64,000 bases of DNA from Euryodendron excelsum (taxonomy: Eukaryota; Streptophyta; Magnoliopsida; Ericales; Pentaphylacaceae), in the NCBI GenBank assembly GCA_033060915.1, contig CM065396.1, positions 717,001 through 781,000 on the forward strand. The letters are read 5' to 3'. The notes beneath the pieces were generated by a model that worked only from the letters and a program-made list of their open reading frames with translations, did no database searches and was not told the DNA's origin. The position numbers and the translations under genes were made by a program. The number at the start of each line of letters is the position of its first letter. Positions within the stretch are counted from its first letter, which is position 1. This document shows, in pieces, positions 1-12,759 of this stretch.

Positions 1-1211
1 ATGTTGTTTTTCAAAAGGTTATGGTAAGCTTCGGTTTGGGTGCAAGCTAAGGCATCAAAATTACGGAAGCGTCGGGCCGGCCTATTGAAGTTAGGTCATG
101 CCCAAACAGGGCTAAAGTTTGGTGCTTGGGTAGGCATGTTTAGAGTTGGCATGGGCAAGATAGGTTGAGATTGAAGTGGGAATGGTATTAAAGTGGTTGA
201 ACAGGTAAGATGGCAGACACCTCACTTTCTTTCTTGATTACTCCCCTTGTAGTAGCCACCTTTTTGGCTATATTGGCAGAACTTTCTCCAGTTTTCATAT
301 AGGGGTTAGTAATCATCCCCATCTTGAGGCCATTTTCTATTATTTCCCCTTGGATGATGAGCTCAGAGAAGCTTTTCCCTACGCTAGTGCAGAGCTTCTC
401 ATAGTATATGCCTTGGAACGTGTGCATAAACAATTGCACATACTCCTTTTCTTCCAGTGGGGGATTGACTTGCGCAACTGCTTCTTTCCATCTAAGGGTA
501 TAGCTCTTCAAGCTTTCCTTCTCACCTTTCCTTATCGTCATTAGGGGCCACCGGTTAGAAGTGAGGTCGATGTTGTGACTGTATTAAGCCTTGAACGCAT
601 TAACTAGCTTGATCTAGGTTATGATCTTCCTTAGGTCCAGTCGAGAAAACCATTGTAGAGCAAACCCAATAAGACTATGTTGGAACAATTACATGAGGAG
701 CTTTGGATGGTTGCCTTGGCCATTTAATGCACCAGCATAAAGGCGAAGATGGGCAATGGGATTACCAGTGCTATTATATTTCTAAAAGTCAGGCATTCTA
801 AACTTGGCGGGTCTTGGATGGTTTGGGAAGAAACACAACTCATCGTAGGATATGAGCCCAAAGGAGTCATGGTTGTGGAGGCTTTGCAACGAGTCCTCTA
901 ACCCTTGAATTTTCAGGCTAAGAGGGTCAAGGGAAGTTCTTTTCATAACAGGCAAGAGCAGTATGGTTTCTTCTTCTTTAGTATTCGCCTCTTTGGGATC
1001 CTCCTTATTCTTCCCCATAACGTCGGATTGTAGTACAACCCTTGGGTTAGCAGGTTCAGGGTCCTTGGAAAAAATAGTAGATGATGAAAGGCCAAAACAG
1101 CTTCATTTATGGCATGGACTGGATGAGCTTGAACATCCCATCGATCTTGGTTCTCATTTCATTGACTTCCTCACAAAAGACAAATGATGACTCATCAGAA
1201 TTAACGGCCAT
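1..1211 (-). pseudogene. gag: Tat-type Ty3/gypsy gag (broken, 3' part outside window)
   Basis: This is the capsid-precursor gene of a minus-strand gypsy element. Reading leftward from an ATG at 1211, the product begins MAVNSDESSFVF. Positions 782-1018 give an acidic segment ending in FPNHPRPAKFRMPDF, which matches the start of the plant retrotransposon gag domain. Positions 188-541 give the gag core, with KGEKESLKSYTLRWKEAVAQ, an NPPLEEKEYVQLFMHTFQG stretch and a YYEKL motif. This arrangement is typical of Tat/Ogre gag. Several stops and frame changes separate the blocks (for example near 1105, 780 and 590), so it is a pseudogene. The primer site and 5' LTR lie upstream at 2559-2579, in the order expected for a 5' half element. 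The zinc knuckle and pol would lie left of base 1. The family call is by recognition, without a database search. Confidence 0.85.
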
Positions 1212-1500
1212 TAGTGTTGCTCTTTGTTAGGTAATGATGGGGTCTCTAGGTGGATGTCGGTCTTTCTTAGGAGCAATAATGGAATTCTATGGTGCAATTT
1301 TTGTTAAAAAAAAAAAAAGAAAAAAAAAGGACACAAACCACAAGTTAGTTTTTGATATTTGGAACGCTTTATGTAATGCATGTCCTAAGGGTGTCCCTTC
1401 TTGAGAGGGAGATTAAACATGATGGATTTGGCTCACTTTTGGAGATAGGGGGTTTGCCCTTGTATGCAAATACCTTGCCATTTGAGTGAGAACATATATT

Positions 1501-1529
1501 CATTCATTCATTCATTCATTCATTCATTC
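1501..1529. repeat. (CATT)7 microsatellite
   Basis: Seven tandem CATT units in the leader of the minus-strand Tat element. No such run is visible at the matching place in the plus-strand element, so it looks like a local expansion. Confidence 0.95.
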
Positions 1530-2350
1530 TTACATGAAAAGTAAAGAAGCACATTGAACTTTGGAGTTTAAATACAATGGAATTGAAACACATTTTAATA
1601 GGGGGAGAGGGAATAATTTCCTTGGGACTTCCACCAATCTACTTTTACATTTGAGATCCTAAACTACTCTTAAGTCTTCAGATTTGTCTTCTTTGAGTTT
1701 GATGTTGAGAAGGTCGCTGAGAGACCTTGCTATTTGATTGCCCTTTGTCTTCTTGGCAACCCTATCTCCATGAGCATAGAGGGATTGGGGCCCCTTTTAT
1801 GGAATGACTTGAAATATATGCTATGAGTCCTTAGGGTTATGTGGGAATCCTTTGGGCTTTGGTAGGTTTAATGCAAGGAGAGCGAACTTAGTGTCACTCT
1901 CTTTGGGATGATCATATGCATGAGGATGCAATGACTTAAGTTACTTTGGAACTCTTGTCGTGACATGGAATATTAAATGCATGAACATGGATGCATAGAA
2001 TAGGGAGAGAGAATGCAATTGTAAAGTAAACATGGATGGGCCCACTCCCCGAGGTAGTGCCATTATCAATTGGTGATCCGAGCGAGGGAACCATCAAGAG
2101 GCCGTAGGTGAAGAAACTAACACAGCATCTTGCCCACAACCAATGTACCGTTCCCCTTTCTAACTGGAAGGGACATTTTAGGTAAAGAATGCAAGTATGC
2201 AAATGCTTGTGGACAATGCAGTATGTGTATGAAATTTTGAAAAGTAGAGGAAAGAGCCTAACAACTCCCATCCATCATGTCCATTCCATACATTCATGAC
2301 ATATATGACAGTTAATATAACATGACATAAATATGTGAACAAAGGTCCAC

Positions 2351-2352
2351 CT
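2351..2352 (-). promoter_or_regulatory. Candidate splice acceptor in Tat leader
   Basis: On the minus strand a T-rich tract ends TTATTTTTGTAG and is followed by GTGGACC. The same context occurs at 13102-13103 in the diverged plus-strand element. It lies about 226 nt past the LTR end, downstream of the primer site. It pairs conceptually with the donor-like AAGGTAGGC in the LTR. This is a prediction from sequence only. Confidence 0.45.
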
Positions 2353-2558
2353 ACAAAAATAAAGATACAAAAAGTCAGAACTTGAATGACAAACTTAATG
2401 CAAGATTGAATAATTGAATGTAATTGAATGCTAGCAATGACATGTTTTTTAAACAACTTTGAAAAGTGTGATTTTGAAATTTTGAAGTGGACAACTTAAT
2501 CAAAGACTCCAAATGAGTGAGGGTGAAGAGACATGACATTGGCCTAACCCTTTAAGCT

Positions 2559-2576
2559 TCCCCAGTGGAGTCGCCA
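2559..2576 (-). other. Tat primer-binding site (minus-strand element)
   Basis: On the minus strand the LTR end CA is followed by GC and then TGGCGACTCCACTGGGGA, the expected place and form for a tRNA primer site (TGG start). Tat/Ogre elements are reported to use tRNA-Arg. I did not verify the exact tRNA match. Confidence 0.8.
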
Positions 2577-2578
2577 GC

Positions 2579-5500
2579 TGTCGGGCCCCGATTTTTTGCA
2601 CCCGAGAAAAATACACACAAGTGGGAAAAACATGATATTCTCTCATAGAACTCATCATCCTAGAAGAACGAGTGTGACTTGATTTGAATTAGAAATTGAT
2701 TTGATTAAGGACTCTGGGAAAAAGGTTTGGAGTCTCCACCTAATTTGATTAAGGTGAGTTAGGTCACCTAAAACTAAGCACAATCCAAAAATTACATTTA
2801 GGGTTTTTGAAAAGGTTTTGAAAGCTTCCTTAATAGAGGGATTTTAAGAAACTAGATTGTTTGAAAACCTTTGGAAAGATATAAGCCCTTTTTAAAAAAT
2901 AACTCCATTTTTGGTCATTGAAAATAATGATCTACGTTTGGAGGTTAATTACGTGTAGGGAAGATGCCCTAAGCCATCACCCTACCCCTCCCTTCTGGTA
3001 CTTACATGTCTATTTACCCTAAGTTCACTCATTTGGAATCTTTGATTAATAAATATCCAATATTATCCACTTTAGAAAAAGAACTATATGATACATGCTA
3101 TGTAAATGCAAGAGAAAGATTTGAGTTTGAAAATAGAATTGATAAAAAGTTTTGATTTTGAAAGTAGATTTGAAAAGACTTGATTTTGAAGTTTAAAAGA
3201 AAGTTTTAGAAATTGGAATTTGGAGATTTTGGAATTAGAAGCTTGAAATAGATTATGGAATTAGAAATTTGGAAAAGATTGTGGAATTAGAAACTTGAAA
3301 AAGGTTAAGACCTCACCCATAAGGGTTGCCTACATATCCCTTTTTGGAAATCAGGCCCGTCGTAGTTCGGACAAGAGTCCAATTGAAAGTAGACATTTTA
3401 AGATTTTTGAAAAGTTTGATTTGAAAAGAGTTTGATTTGAACTTTGAATAAGAGACTTGAAATTGAACTTGGGATTGACTTTGATTTAAAATAGAACTTG
3501 AGGATTGGAAATTGATTTTGATTTGAAAAGATTGAACATGGACTTGATTTAGAAAGATTAAGATTTGAAAACATTAATTGAAGTTTGAAAATTATCTTGA
3601 TTTAGAAAAGAGTTTTTAGAAAAGTGTGGAAGCTTCCTAACTTTAGGGTTAGGGTTGAACTAAGGTTTAGGTCTCCTAGGATTTAGGTTACCTAAGATTG
3701 GAACATGTAGTTAAATTGGAAAGGATTTGATTTAGATTTGAAAAGTTTGATTTTAGAAAGTTGGATTTAGGAAAGGTTTGATTTAGGAAAGTTGGATTTA
3801 AGGAAGATTTGAAAAGAGATTTGATTTAATTTGAAAACACTTGATTTTGAATGATTTGGAAAGTTACGGTTTGGGAAAGGTTGGACTTGGAAAGCTTTGA
3901 ATTAGGAATGTTTCAAAATATAAAAGTTCCATTTTAGGAAAGTGCCAAATTAGGAAAGTTTTATTTTAAGAAAGTTTTGAATTTAGAACAATTGAACTTT
4001 AGAAAGCTTTGGAATTTGGAAAGTTTTGAAATTTAGAAAGGTTGAAATTAGGAAAGGTTTGACTTAAGAAAGATTTGATTATTGTTTCCTAAAATAGAAT
4101 ATTAGATTTTATTTTAAAAAATAAATGGATTGATATGGTTTCTAAAATTGAAGGATTAGATTTAGTTTCCTAAACAGGAAGATTTGATCTAGTTTTTTAA
4201 TTTGAAAGATAGGATTTGACATGGAACTGGAAAGGTTGAATTTTGGAAATCTAGGATTTGAAAACCTATGATTTTATGTAGAAAAAGAGATTTTGAAAAT
4301 CTATGATTTGAGGCAAAATTGGAAGTCATGTTTTTAGAAAAGAGAACTAGAGTTTCCTAACCATAGAATCTAAGGCTTGACTTGGAGTCCAAGAAAAAGA
4401 GTTTTTGGAAAGAAAATCTTTTAGAAAAATTTCTTGGAAGGAGACTTGAAGATAGTTTTTAAAAAGTGAATTTTTGAAGAGAACTTTTAGAAAGGAGTTT
4501 GAAAAGAGCATTTTGAAAAATAGATTTTTGAAAAGAGTTTTTGGAAAGGAGTTTTGAGAAAGTGGATTTTTGAAGAGAGCATTTAGAAAGTATTTTGCAA
4601 AGGGATTTGAATATGAACTTTTGAGATCTTTTGAATGTCTCACTTTCCTAAAATGACTTTAACCATGAAGAGATTATGACCATTCTAATTTGGTGGTTTT
4701 GAAAACAACATAGATTTAGAATATGAACCAATATGATCATATTGTCTATCACACCTTCCTAAAACAACCCTAACCATGGAATGGGTAGAATCATCTTGAG
4801 ATGGTGGTTTTGACGAAAAGCAATTTAAGGTTTACACCCAAAATAGGGACCTTGATGGTCACAATGAATATAACACTTCCATAAAGCAACCCTAATCATG
4901 GAATGGCTAGAATCATTTTAAGATTGTGATTTTGAAAACATATTTGAAAAAGAGATTTTGAATGCAAGTTTGAAAGGTGATTTGATGCAAGTTTTGAAAA
5001 CCACTTTGAAAACAAGTTTTGAATGGATGAATGAATATGATATGCACAATGCAAGTAGGGTCGTGATCATACAAGGTTAGGATTCACCACATAATCAAGG
5101 GGGCCAAATCCACATGGTCTAAGGTTGAATTAGAAGAAAGCTCCTGACTCGGTGACTTTCAACAATCCTTCCTACTCATGAATCAGGGATTCATTTGTTC
5201 CAAGCATGCAAGAAAGGGGGGGAGAAGATAGGAGATTAAAATAGAAGAAAATCCAAGTGGATTAGGAGGAAGAAGAGAGAAGGGGGGAAGTACGTAAACA
5301 TAAAAAGAGAGCCTGCCTTGCTTTCTTCTTGTTTTGCTTGCCATATTTACTTTGCTTTGCTTGATCCTTTAGAGCTTCCAAGTTGCATCACCTTAAGTCT
5401 TCAATGGAGGCTTTGGAGGCTTGTGTATGAGTGTATGGAATTTGTATAAGTGTTAGGGTTAAGTGTGTGGTGGCTAGGGTTTGAAGAGACTAGAAAGGCT

Positions 5501-6620
5501 AGGGTTTTGGAGAGACTTCGAGCTCTGTAATTTGAAAAGTAGAGTTTTTAGATTGATTTTACAGACCATTTACATGCAAGGGGAGGCTCTATATTTATAG
5601 ACACAGGACTAGCCTGACACCTGTTGTAGTGGCACCAATGCAAACTTTATACTGGCTAATTTTTGGCTTAGCGCCACTACTAGTAGTGCCAGTGACTTAT
5701 GAAATATTTTAAGGCGGCAAGAAACATAGCTTTTGACCCTTGATACATAAGGCAAAAGATTTTAGCGTCTGTATTAGTGACTACCATGCAATTTTTGGCT
5801 TGCCTCCACTAAGAGTGACTCCAGAAGGTCATGGAATGTTTCGGAAGACCAGAAATGGTCCAGAAGGCCGGAAATGGGTAGAAACCCTTGAAATAGTGTA
5901 TCGGAGGTAACAAACTTGAAAAACAGTGTCGGGATGATCGACCGAGCTATTAGGGACAAAATGGTTAACTAGACTAGAACACTACTGGAATAGACTTGGA
6001 ATAAATCATGAGAGGACTTGAAGGTTGAAAACACTATATAAAGTGTTCTGAGAGATTGCCGGTTTGGTACCTAAAGCCGTTGTGGTCGAAAAAGGCGACC
6101 AGCCTCCAAGGGGCAAAACGGTCATTTTGCACCGAATTTGCCAAAATAGACTCAGAATGTTTCGAAAAGGTGCTAGAAGGTTGAGAATACCGTTAGAAGA
6201 ATCCTTGGAAAGTAACCGGTTTGTTACCCAGAGCCGGTGTGGTTCCTGGTGGCGCTTGGATGCCTAGGGGTAAAATGGTCATTTTGATCGGATAGTCTCG
6301 AAATTGGTCCGAAACTGACTGGAAGGCACTTGGACATGCTAGGTCGTCTTTGTATGAAAGGTGGATTACCACTTTGAGGACTTAGGTACTTTCTCAAGAA
6401 ACGTGCCAGAAAATGTCCAAGGGATAGTTTAGTCATTTTTCACTAGAGTGGGCTAGCAAGCACTGGTGTTGGCTCGAGTTTTTAGTGTTACCGCCACTCT
6501 GACGGTCTATAACGAGTTGGTTTCCAAAGATATCTTGTCCTTTGGTAAACGTGTCACGACCAATAGGTGAATTTGATCCCATAACATAGGGGTTTTGTTG
6601 GCAATTCTCCATAACATAGG
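2579..6620 (-). mobile_element. Minus-strand Tat LTR, outer copy, 3' portion (5' LTR of gag at 1-1211)
   Basis: In minus orientation the LTR ends at 2579 with CA next to the primer site. It runs rightward through the end block (matching the last 150 bp of the solo LTRs), the GATACGTAGG-type block (about 3310-3380), the long G-poor tract (T/A/G on the plus strand, 3400-4650), a donor-like site with GC instead of GT (5315-5316), and a TATAAATA box (5592-5599). Around 6600-6620 the sequence switches abruptly to the end region of another LTR. The missing first ~630 bp reappear at 11013-11645. The exact switch point is uncertain by some ten bases because the end of the inner LTR is deleted. Confidence 0.85.
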
Positions 6621-9365
6621 TGAATACACACACAAGCGGGAAAAACATCGTACTCTCTCGTTAGAACTCACCTTCCTAGAAGAATGAGTGCTACTAGGTT
6701 TGAATTGAAAATTGGTTTGAATAAGGGGCTTTCGGAAAACAATTTGGAGTCGCCACCTAACTTAGTTAAGATGAGTTAGGTCACCTAAAAACTAAGCACA
6801 ATCCGAGGATCACACTTAGGGTTTTTAAAAAACGATTTTGAAAATACTTCCTCAAGAGAGGGTTTTTAAGAAAACAGGTTATTTGGCAACCTTTGGAAAA
6901 TATTTAAGCCCTTTTTTAAAAATAACTCTATTTTGGTCTTTCAAAAACAGTGATCCTAGGTTCGGAGGTTGGTTACGTGTAGGGAAGACGCACTAAGCCA
7001 TCATCCTACCTCGCCCTTGCGATACCTACATGTCTATTTACCCTAGATTCACCTATGAGTGTCTTCAACTAACAAATGCTTAATCCTATTCACTTTAGAA
7101 AAAGAATGTTTAAAAGGAAAAGACATGATGCATGATATGTAAGTGCAAGAAAAGAGAGTTGAAAAATAGATTTGGAAAAGAAGAATTTAAGAGAAATTGA
7201 TTTGATTTTAAAAAAGAGATTCGAAAAGATAGATTTGAAATTGGAAAGCTTAGAAATTGGAAATAGAGATTTGAAAATAGAAATTTAGAATTGGAAGTTG
7301 GAAAAAAGTTGTGACTGCACCCATAAGGGTTGCCTACATTTCCTTTTTGAGGAATCAGTTCAGTCGTAGTTCGGACAAGAGTCCGATAGAAAATAAAAGG
7401 TTTTGATTGGAAAAAGAAATTGAATTGGAATTTGGATTGGAAGATTGAGATATTGAACTTTGATTGAAAGATTTACAAAGATCGGTTTAGGAAACCTAGA
7501 CTTAGGAAAGAGAGGATTTAGAAAGGACTTGAGTTTAACAAAGATTGGACTCGAATGTTGGACTTAGAAGATTGGAGAAAGATTGGATTGAATTTAGGAA
7601 AGGTTCGAATTAGGAAAGTTTCAAAATAGGAAAGTGACATTTTAGGAAAATTTTATTTTAGGAAAGTTTTCAAATTAGGAAAGTTTTATTTTAGGAAAGT
7701 TTTGAATTAGGAAAGTTTAAAATAGGAAAGTTCCAATTTGGGAATATTTTGAAATAGAAAAGTTTAGATTTAAGAAAGATTTGAAAGTTAGAAAATTTAG
7801 AACTTAAAAAGTTTCAACTTGAAAAAGTTTTGAATTTGGAAAGATCTGAAATTTAGAAAGTTTGGAAGTTTAGAAAGATTTGAAAAGTTAGATTTGGAAA
7901 GTTAAGATTTGGAAAGGGTGGAATTAGGAAAGGATTTGAATTAGGAATGATTTAGACTAGGAAGGATGGAGGTTCCTATTTCCTAAACAAGGGATTAGAT
8001 TTTGTTTCTAAAAGAGGTGTTTGATTTTGTTTCCAAAAATGGAGGATTGTATCTGGTTTCCTAAAGGGAGATTGGATTTGGTTTCCTAAAGGGAAGATTA
8101 GATTTGGCTTCCTAAAGAGAAGATTTGATTTGACATGGATTTGGAAGGAGAAGTTTTAGAAACCCTAGATTTGGAAAACTATAGTTTTGACGTAAAAAAG
8201 AGGGTTTTGGAAACTTATGATTTTAGTGTAAAAAAGGAGATTTTGGAAACTTAGGTTTTAAGACAAGATTGAAATCATGTTTTTAGGAAGGAAAATTGGG
8301 GTTTCCTAATTGTGGGTTCTAGGGCTTAACTTAGACTCTAAGAAAAGAGATTTTTGGAAAGTGAGATTTTTAGAAGGAAATCTTAGAAAGGAGTTTTTAG
8401 AAAGTGAATTTTGAAAAGAGAGTTTTTAGAAAGATTTTTTGGAAAGCAACACTTTGAGAGAGTTTTTGGAAAGAGTTTTTGGGAAACAGATTTTTGGAAA
8501 GAGTTGTTCAGAAAGAGTAGTTAGGAAAAAAACTTAAGGAGCATTTTTAGAAAGTGAACTTTGAGGAGGGTGTTTTGGAAAGGAGTTTGAAAAAGAGATT
8601 TTGAAAAATAGATTTTTGGAGGGAGTTTTTAGAAAACAATTTTGGAAAGGAGATTGGGGAGAGCTTTTAGAAAGTATATAAAATATCTCACTGTCCTAAA
8701 GCGATTCTAACTATAAGAAGGTTAGAACCACTTTAGGATAGTGGTTTTGAAAACAACAAGGATTTGAAAATATGGATCATATCGGTCACTTTAAATGTAA
8801 CACTTTTATAAAGAAACCCTAGCCATGGAAAGGCTAGAATCACCTTAGGGTTGTGATTTTGAAAACAAGTTTTGAAAAAGAAAATTTTGATGCAAGTTTA
8901 AAAACAATGTTAATGCAAGTTTTGAAAACGAGTTTGAAAATAAGTTTAGAAGAATGCAAGATCACGATATGCACAATCCAAGTGGGTTAGGAGAGAGAAG
9001 AAAGGGGGAAGATGCGTAAACTTAAAGAGAAAGCCTACCTTGTGTCTTGTTTATATTGCTTTGCTTTGTGCGCTTTGTTTTTTCTTACTTTGCTTCGATC
9101 TTCACTTCATTCTTCGAGAGTTTGTCTTCAATCGTCAAAATTTCGTAGTTGCAGCAATCCAAGTCTTCAATGGAGGGTTTGAAGGCTAGTGTATGAGTAT
9201 ATGAGAGTGTGTATGAGTGTATAGGAGGCTAGGGTTTGTATATGGAAGCTAGGGTTTGGAAAACCTAAAGAAGCTAGGGTTTAGGGAGGCTACGAGCTCT
9301 GTATATCGAATAATAGGATTTTCAGACAGAGTTTGCGGACCTCTTCCATGCTGGAGGAGGCTCTG

Positions 9366-9373
9366 TATTTATA
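9366..9373 (-). promoter_or_regulatory. TATA box of nested minus-strand LTR
   Basis: TATAAATA on the minus strand followed by CAGAGCCTCC. The same box and downstream context recur in the other Tat LTRs. It marks the probable transcription start region (U3/R junction). Confidence 0.75.
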
Positions 9374-10639
9374 GAGAGAAGAATGAATTGACGCCTGTTA
9401 CAGTGGCACCAGGCCAAAATCTTTCCTAGTGGTGCTAGCCAGTTAGGAAAGTTTTAAGGTCAGCAATCAACGTATCTTCAGAAGATTTGGGCGCCTATAC
9501 TAGTGACTACCATGCAATTTTTAGCATGGCTTCACTAAGAGTGACTCTGAAAGGTCCGGAAAGGATTTAAAGGACCGGGAATGGCCCAGAAGGCCGTAAA
9601 AGGGAAGGAACCTTTAGAATAGGGTCCCAGGGGTATTTGACTTGAAAAATGAGGATAAGAGGTGTCGGAAGGGTTGACCGGGCCATTAGGGGCAAAACGG
9701 TCAATCGGACAGAAAAGCTGCCCGGACGGACTCAAAATGCCCTGAAAGAAGACCCAAGATTTAGAAATATTATTTAGAATTTTCTAGGAGGCTACCGGTT
9801 TAATACCTAGAGCCGATCTGATCGAAAAAGGCGATCGGCCCACCATGGGCAAAACAGTCATTCCGCACCGAGTTTGTCGGAACTGACTCAGGATGATCCG
9901 AAAAGATAAAGGAAGGTCGAGACTACTATAAGAAGCATTCTTGGGAGGCTACTGGTTTGATAACCAGAGACAGTGTGGTCCTCGAGGTGTTCGGATGCCT
10001 AGGGGCAAAATGGTCATCTCGACCGAAAAGTCTCGGAATTGGCCCGAAACTAACTAAAAGGCACCTAATCATGCCGGATTGCTTTTAAGACAATCTTGGA
10101 AGGGTGGACTTATTGTTCTGAGGACTTAGGTATTTTCTCGAGAAACGTGCCAGAAATGGCCCTAGGGGCAGTTTGGTCATTTTTCACCGAAGTGGGCTAA
10201 CAGGCACCAGTGTTGACCTAGGTTTTGAGTGTTTCCGCCACCCTAACGGCGGTCCTGTGATATAGGTATTTGTTGGCAATTCCCTATATCGACCTATTTG
10301 CTAGTATTTCTACTACTCTGACGGTTGCGATGTTTGCGAGTACTTCCGCTACTTTGACGGTTCGCTATAATTCTTGAGACTGCCTGATCTCTGGAAGCTG
10401 CTAAAGGGACTTAGCGCCTGAGAATTAACTTTCTCAAAAAGCGGGCCAAAACGGACATTTCTACATTGACGGGCTAGCAGGCGCCAAAGGTGGGCCGTTC
10501 TACCATCTTGGGGACTTGGGGTCTCGTCCCAATCAACGAGTTTGAAGAGACTTACTGTTCTGAAGAAACGTTTTTTTAAAAAACATGCTAGATTGGATAG
10601 ATTTACCGTCTTGAGGAATCAACTTTCTCAAGAGAAAGA

Positions 10640-10830
10640 TTGAAATTGGAATTGGAAAAGGGACCTACCATCTTTGGAAAGACGTGTCTATTGGAATTGG
10701 AAAGGGGACTTACTGTCTTCTGGAAGACGCACCTATTGGAATTGAAAAGGGGACTTACCGTCCTCAGAAAGACGTGCCTATAAGAATTGAAAAGAGAACT
10801 TACTGTCTTCGGAAAGGCGTGCCTATGGGA
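10640..10830 (-). repeat. 45-bp minisatellite in old Tat LTR
   Basis: The motif CTATTGGAATTG and variants recurs with 45-bp spacing (CTA at 10688, 10733, 10778 and 10823). Because 45 is a multiple of 3, a 79-codon reading frame stays open at 10684-10923. It has no gene-like features beyond the repeat and I do not call it a gene. The younger solo LTRs carry an 81-bp unit that contains this unit. Confidence 0.85.
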
Positions 10831-11012
10831 TTGGACCGAGCAATGCTCACAAGGGCATTTTGGTCATTTTGCCTCTATTTGGGCCCGGTGGGCTCGCGAA
10901 GTGATGAGTTAGGACTAGATTAGGACTAGAATTCTGGAATATATCCATATTTACTTGAACTCAGGTCTAGATGGACTGTAGACTGCCGAGCGGTCAAAAT
11001 GGGGTGCTTACA

Positions 11013-11645
11013 CCGATGTTGACCTGTTTGTGAGTATTTCTACCACTTTAACGGTTGCGATGTTTTCGAGTGTTTCCGCCACTTTGACGGTTCGTGTTCA
11101 TTCCAGAAACTGCCTGATCTCAGAAAGCTGCTAGGTGGACTTATCGTCTGAGGAATTAACTTTCTCAAAAAACGTGTCAAATAATAGACATTCTACATTG
11201 GTGAGTTAACAGGCGCCAAAGGTGGACTGTTCTATCATCTCAAGGACTTGGGTTCCATCCCGGTCAACGAGTTTGAAGGGACTCATCGTTCTAAAGAGTT
11301 TTCTCAAAAAATGTGTTAGACTCGATGGTCTTATCGCTTGATGGATCAACTTTCTCGAAAGGTGTGCCAAATTTAATTTAAATTGGAACTAGATTTGAAA
11401 TTGGATTTGAAATTGAAAAGGGAACTTACTCTCTCTAGAGAGACGTGCCAACTAGAATTGGACCGAGCAATGTCACGAGGCTATTTTGGTCATTTTGCTC
11501 TATTGGGCCTGACGGGCCTGCGAAGCGATTGATTAATTGGATGGAGTCTGAAAAATTGATTTGGACTAGAATATGTATGTGTTGGTTTGAATATGAGTCC
11601 GCACGGATTGGAGATTGCCAAGCGAGCAAAAATGGGGTGTTTACA
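11013..11645 (-). mobile_element. Remaining 5' end of the outer minus-strand Tat LTR
   Basis: The sequence resumes with CCGATGTTGACCTGTTTG, which continues the outer LTR broken near 6610. It ends GGGGTGTTTACA at 11645, a second copy of the LTR start on the minus strand. Added to 2579-6612 the outer LTR would be about 4.65 kb, in line with its relatives. The 5 bp after it (CCTTC) should match the other flank of the element, which lies left of the window. Confidence 0.75.
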
Positions 11646-12739
11646 CCTTCCAATAAGGTATTCAAAAACTACTTTCAGAAGCTTTTCAAAGACAAGTTCA
11701 CAAGAGCATTTTCAATCCAAACTCTACCTCCAAAGTTTTCAAAACAAGACTTCAAAACATTTTCAAAACCCCCTTTTGAGTTATTCCAAAACCTTTCTAT
11801 AACTCCCTTGAGTTGTTCCAAGAACATTTCAAAACTCTCTTGAGTTAATTTCAAAAACATTTAAAATCATCTTCAAACCCGATTTCAAAAATACTTCAAA
11901 CATCCTAAGTTCTATCTCAAAAGCATTTTTCTAAACTCTCAAGTTCTCTTTTACCAAGGACCTCAAAGTGTCTTCAAACATTTCCAAAGGCCTTAATGCA
12001 CCTCTTTTCTATCGGGCCTTTGCCTGAACTATGGATGAACTGATTCTCGCCAAATGAGATATGCAGGTAACCCAAAACAGTGCAGTCATAACCTTTATTT
12101 CAACACAAGTTTCCTTTTTCAAAATTTTCTATCAATCTAAGGTTTCTATTTCAAATCCCTTCAAAACTTTCATATTTTCAAACATCTTTCCTAAAACTTG
12201 CTTCATACATCATTCATCCAAAAAGTGATGAAAAAACCTTATTTTTAAAACTCTAAAGTAGAAATTAAGTGGATAATAATAACCAGTGATTTAAGTGAGT
12301 GAATCGAGGGTGATTAGACATGTAGGTACCGAAAGGGCGGGGTAGGGTGATGATCTTAGGACATCTTCCTTACACGTAACCAACCCCAGGACCATAGATT
12401 TTTATTTCGAAGACCAAAATTAGAGTCACATTTTCAAAAAGGGTTTTCGAAAGGTTATTAAGACCTCTATTTCAAAAACTATCTTAAAAAGGACATGTTC
12501 AAGATGTTTTCGAAAAACTTAAGTTTACTCTTCGGATTACACTTAGTTTTAGGTGACCTAACACATCTTTGACAATGTTAGGTGGCAACTCCCACTTTTC
12601 CAAAAAAACCCTTGTTCAAATCAATTTCAAGATCAAACCTAGTCACACTTATCCTTCTAAGAGAATGAGTTCTAACAAGAGAGCACCGTATTTTGTCCTA
12701 AGCCAAGAGGGCTTGGTGTCCAAAAATCGGGGTGCAACA
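11646..12739 (+). mobile_element. Plus-strand Tat 5' LTR, truncated at its 5' side, diverged
   Basis: This is plus-oriented LTR sequence: G-poor AAAACCCTTTTGAG-type stretches, a diverged GCCTGAACTATGG-AGGTAACCC block (12010-12080), the TGTAGGTACCGAAAGGGCGG block (12320-12350) and an end AATCGGGGTGCAACA at 12739, next to a primer site. It differs from the four solo LTRs much more than they differ from each other, so it is an older or distinct subfamily. Its upstream part was replaced at 11645 by the minus-strand element. Confidence 0.8.
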
Positions 12740-12741
12740 GC

Positions 12742-12759
12742 TGGCGTCTCCACTCAGGA
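12742..12759 (+). other. Primer-binding site of the plus-strand Tat element
   Basis: TGGCGTCTCCACTCAGGA lies 2 bp after the LTR end. It is close to TGGCGACTCCACTGGGGA of the minus-strand element, with differences that suggest decay. Confidence 0.75.

Larger units (their letters stand above)
1212..2558 (-). other. 5' leader of the minus-strand Tat element
   Basis: This untranslated leader lies between the primer site and gag. It aligns by eye with the leader of the plus-strand element at 12760-14500. Shared runs include the GGTGGACCTTTGTT block, the line about AAAGGGGAAC, and the block ending in GTCTCTCAGCGACC. It holds a (CATT)7 microsatellite at 1501-1529, an A-rich run at about 1308-1330, and a candidate splice acceptor (TTTTTGTAG on the minus strand) at 2351-2352. 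The short ORFs in it show no recognisable domain. Confidence 0.7.
6621..11012 (-). mobile_element. Minus-strand Tat LTR, inner nested copy (3' end slightly truncated)
   Basis: A second LTR of the same family sits inside the outer one. Its right end reads GGGGTGCTTACA (the complement of the LTR start TGTAAGCACCCC) at 11001-11012. Its left end lacks the last ~35 bases, including the GCGCGACA-type terminus, and starts within the AATACACAC motif. Inside, in element order, are 45-bp repeats (10640-10830), GTAGCGG-type units, a TATAAATA box at 9366-9373, an intact donor-like AAGGTAGGC at 9033-9041, the G-poor tract and the end blocks. No internal retrotransposon sequence adjoins it, so it is a solo LTR. 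Confidence 0.8.

Noticed and set aside
1936..2456. ORFs of 111 and 92 codons in the Tat leader
   Set aside because: The matching leader at 12760-14500 does not keep these frames, so they are chance ORFs in untranslated sequence.
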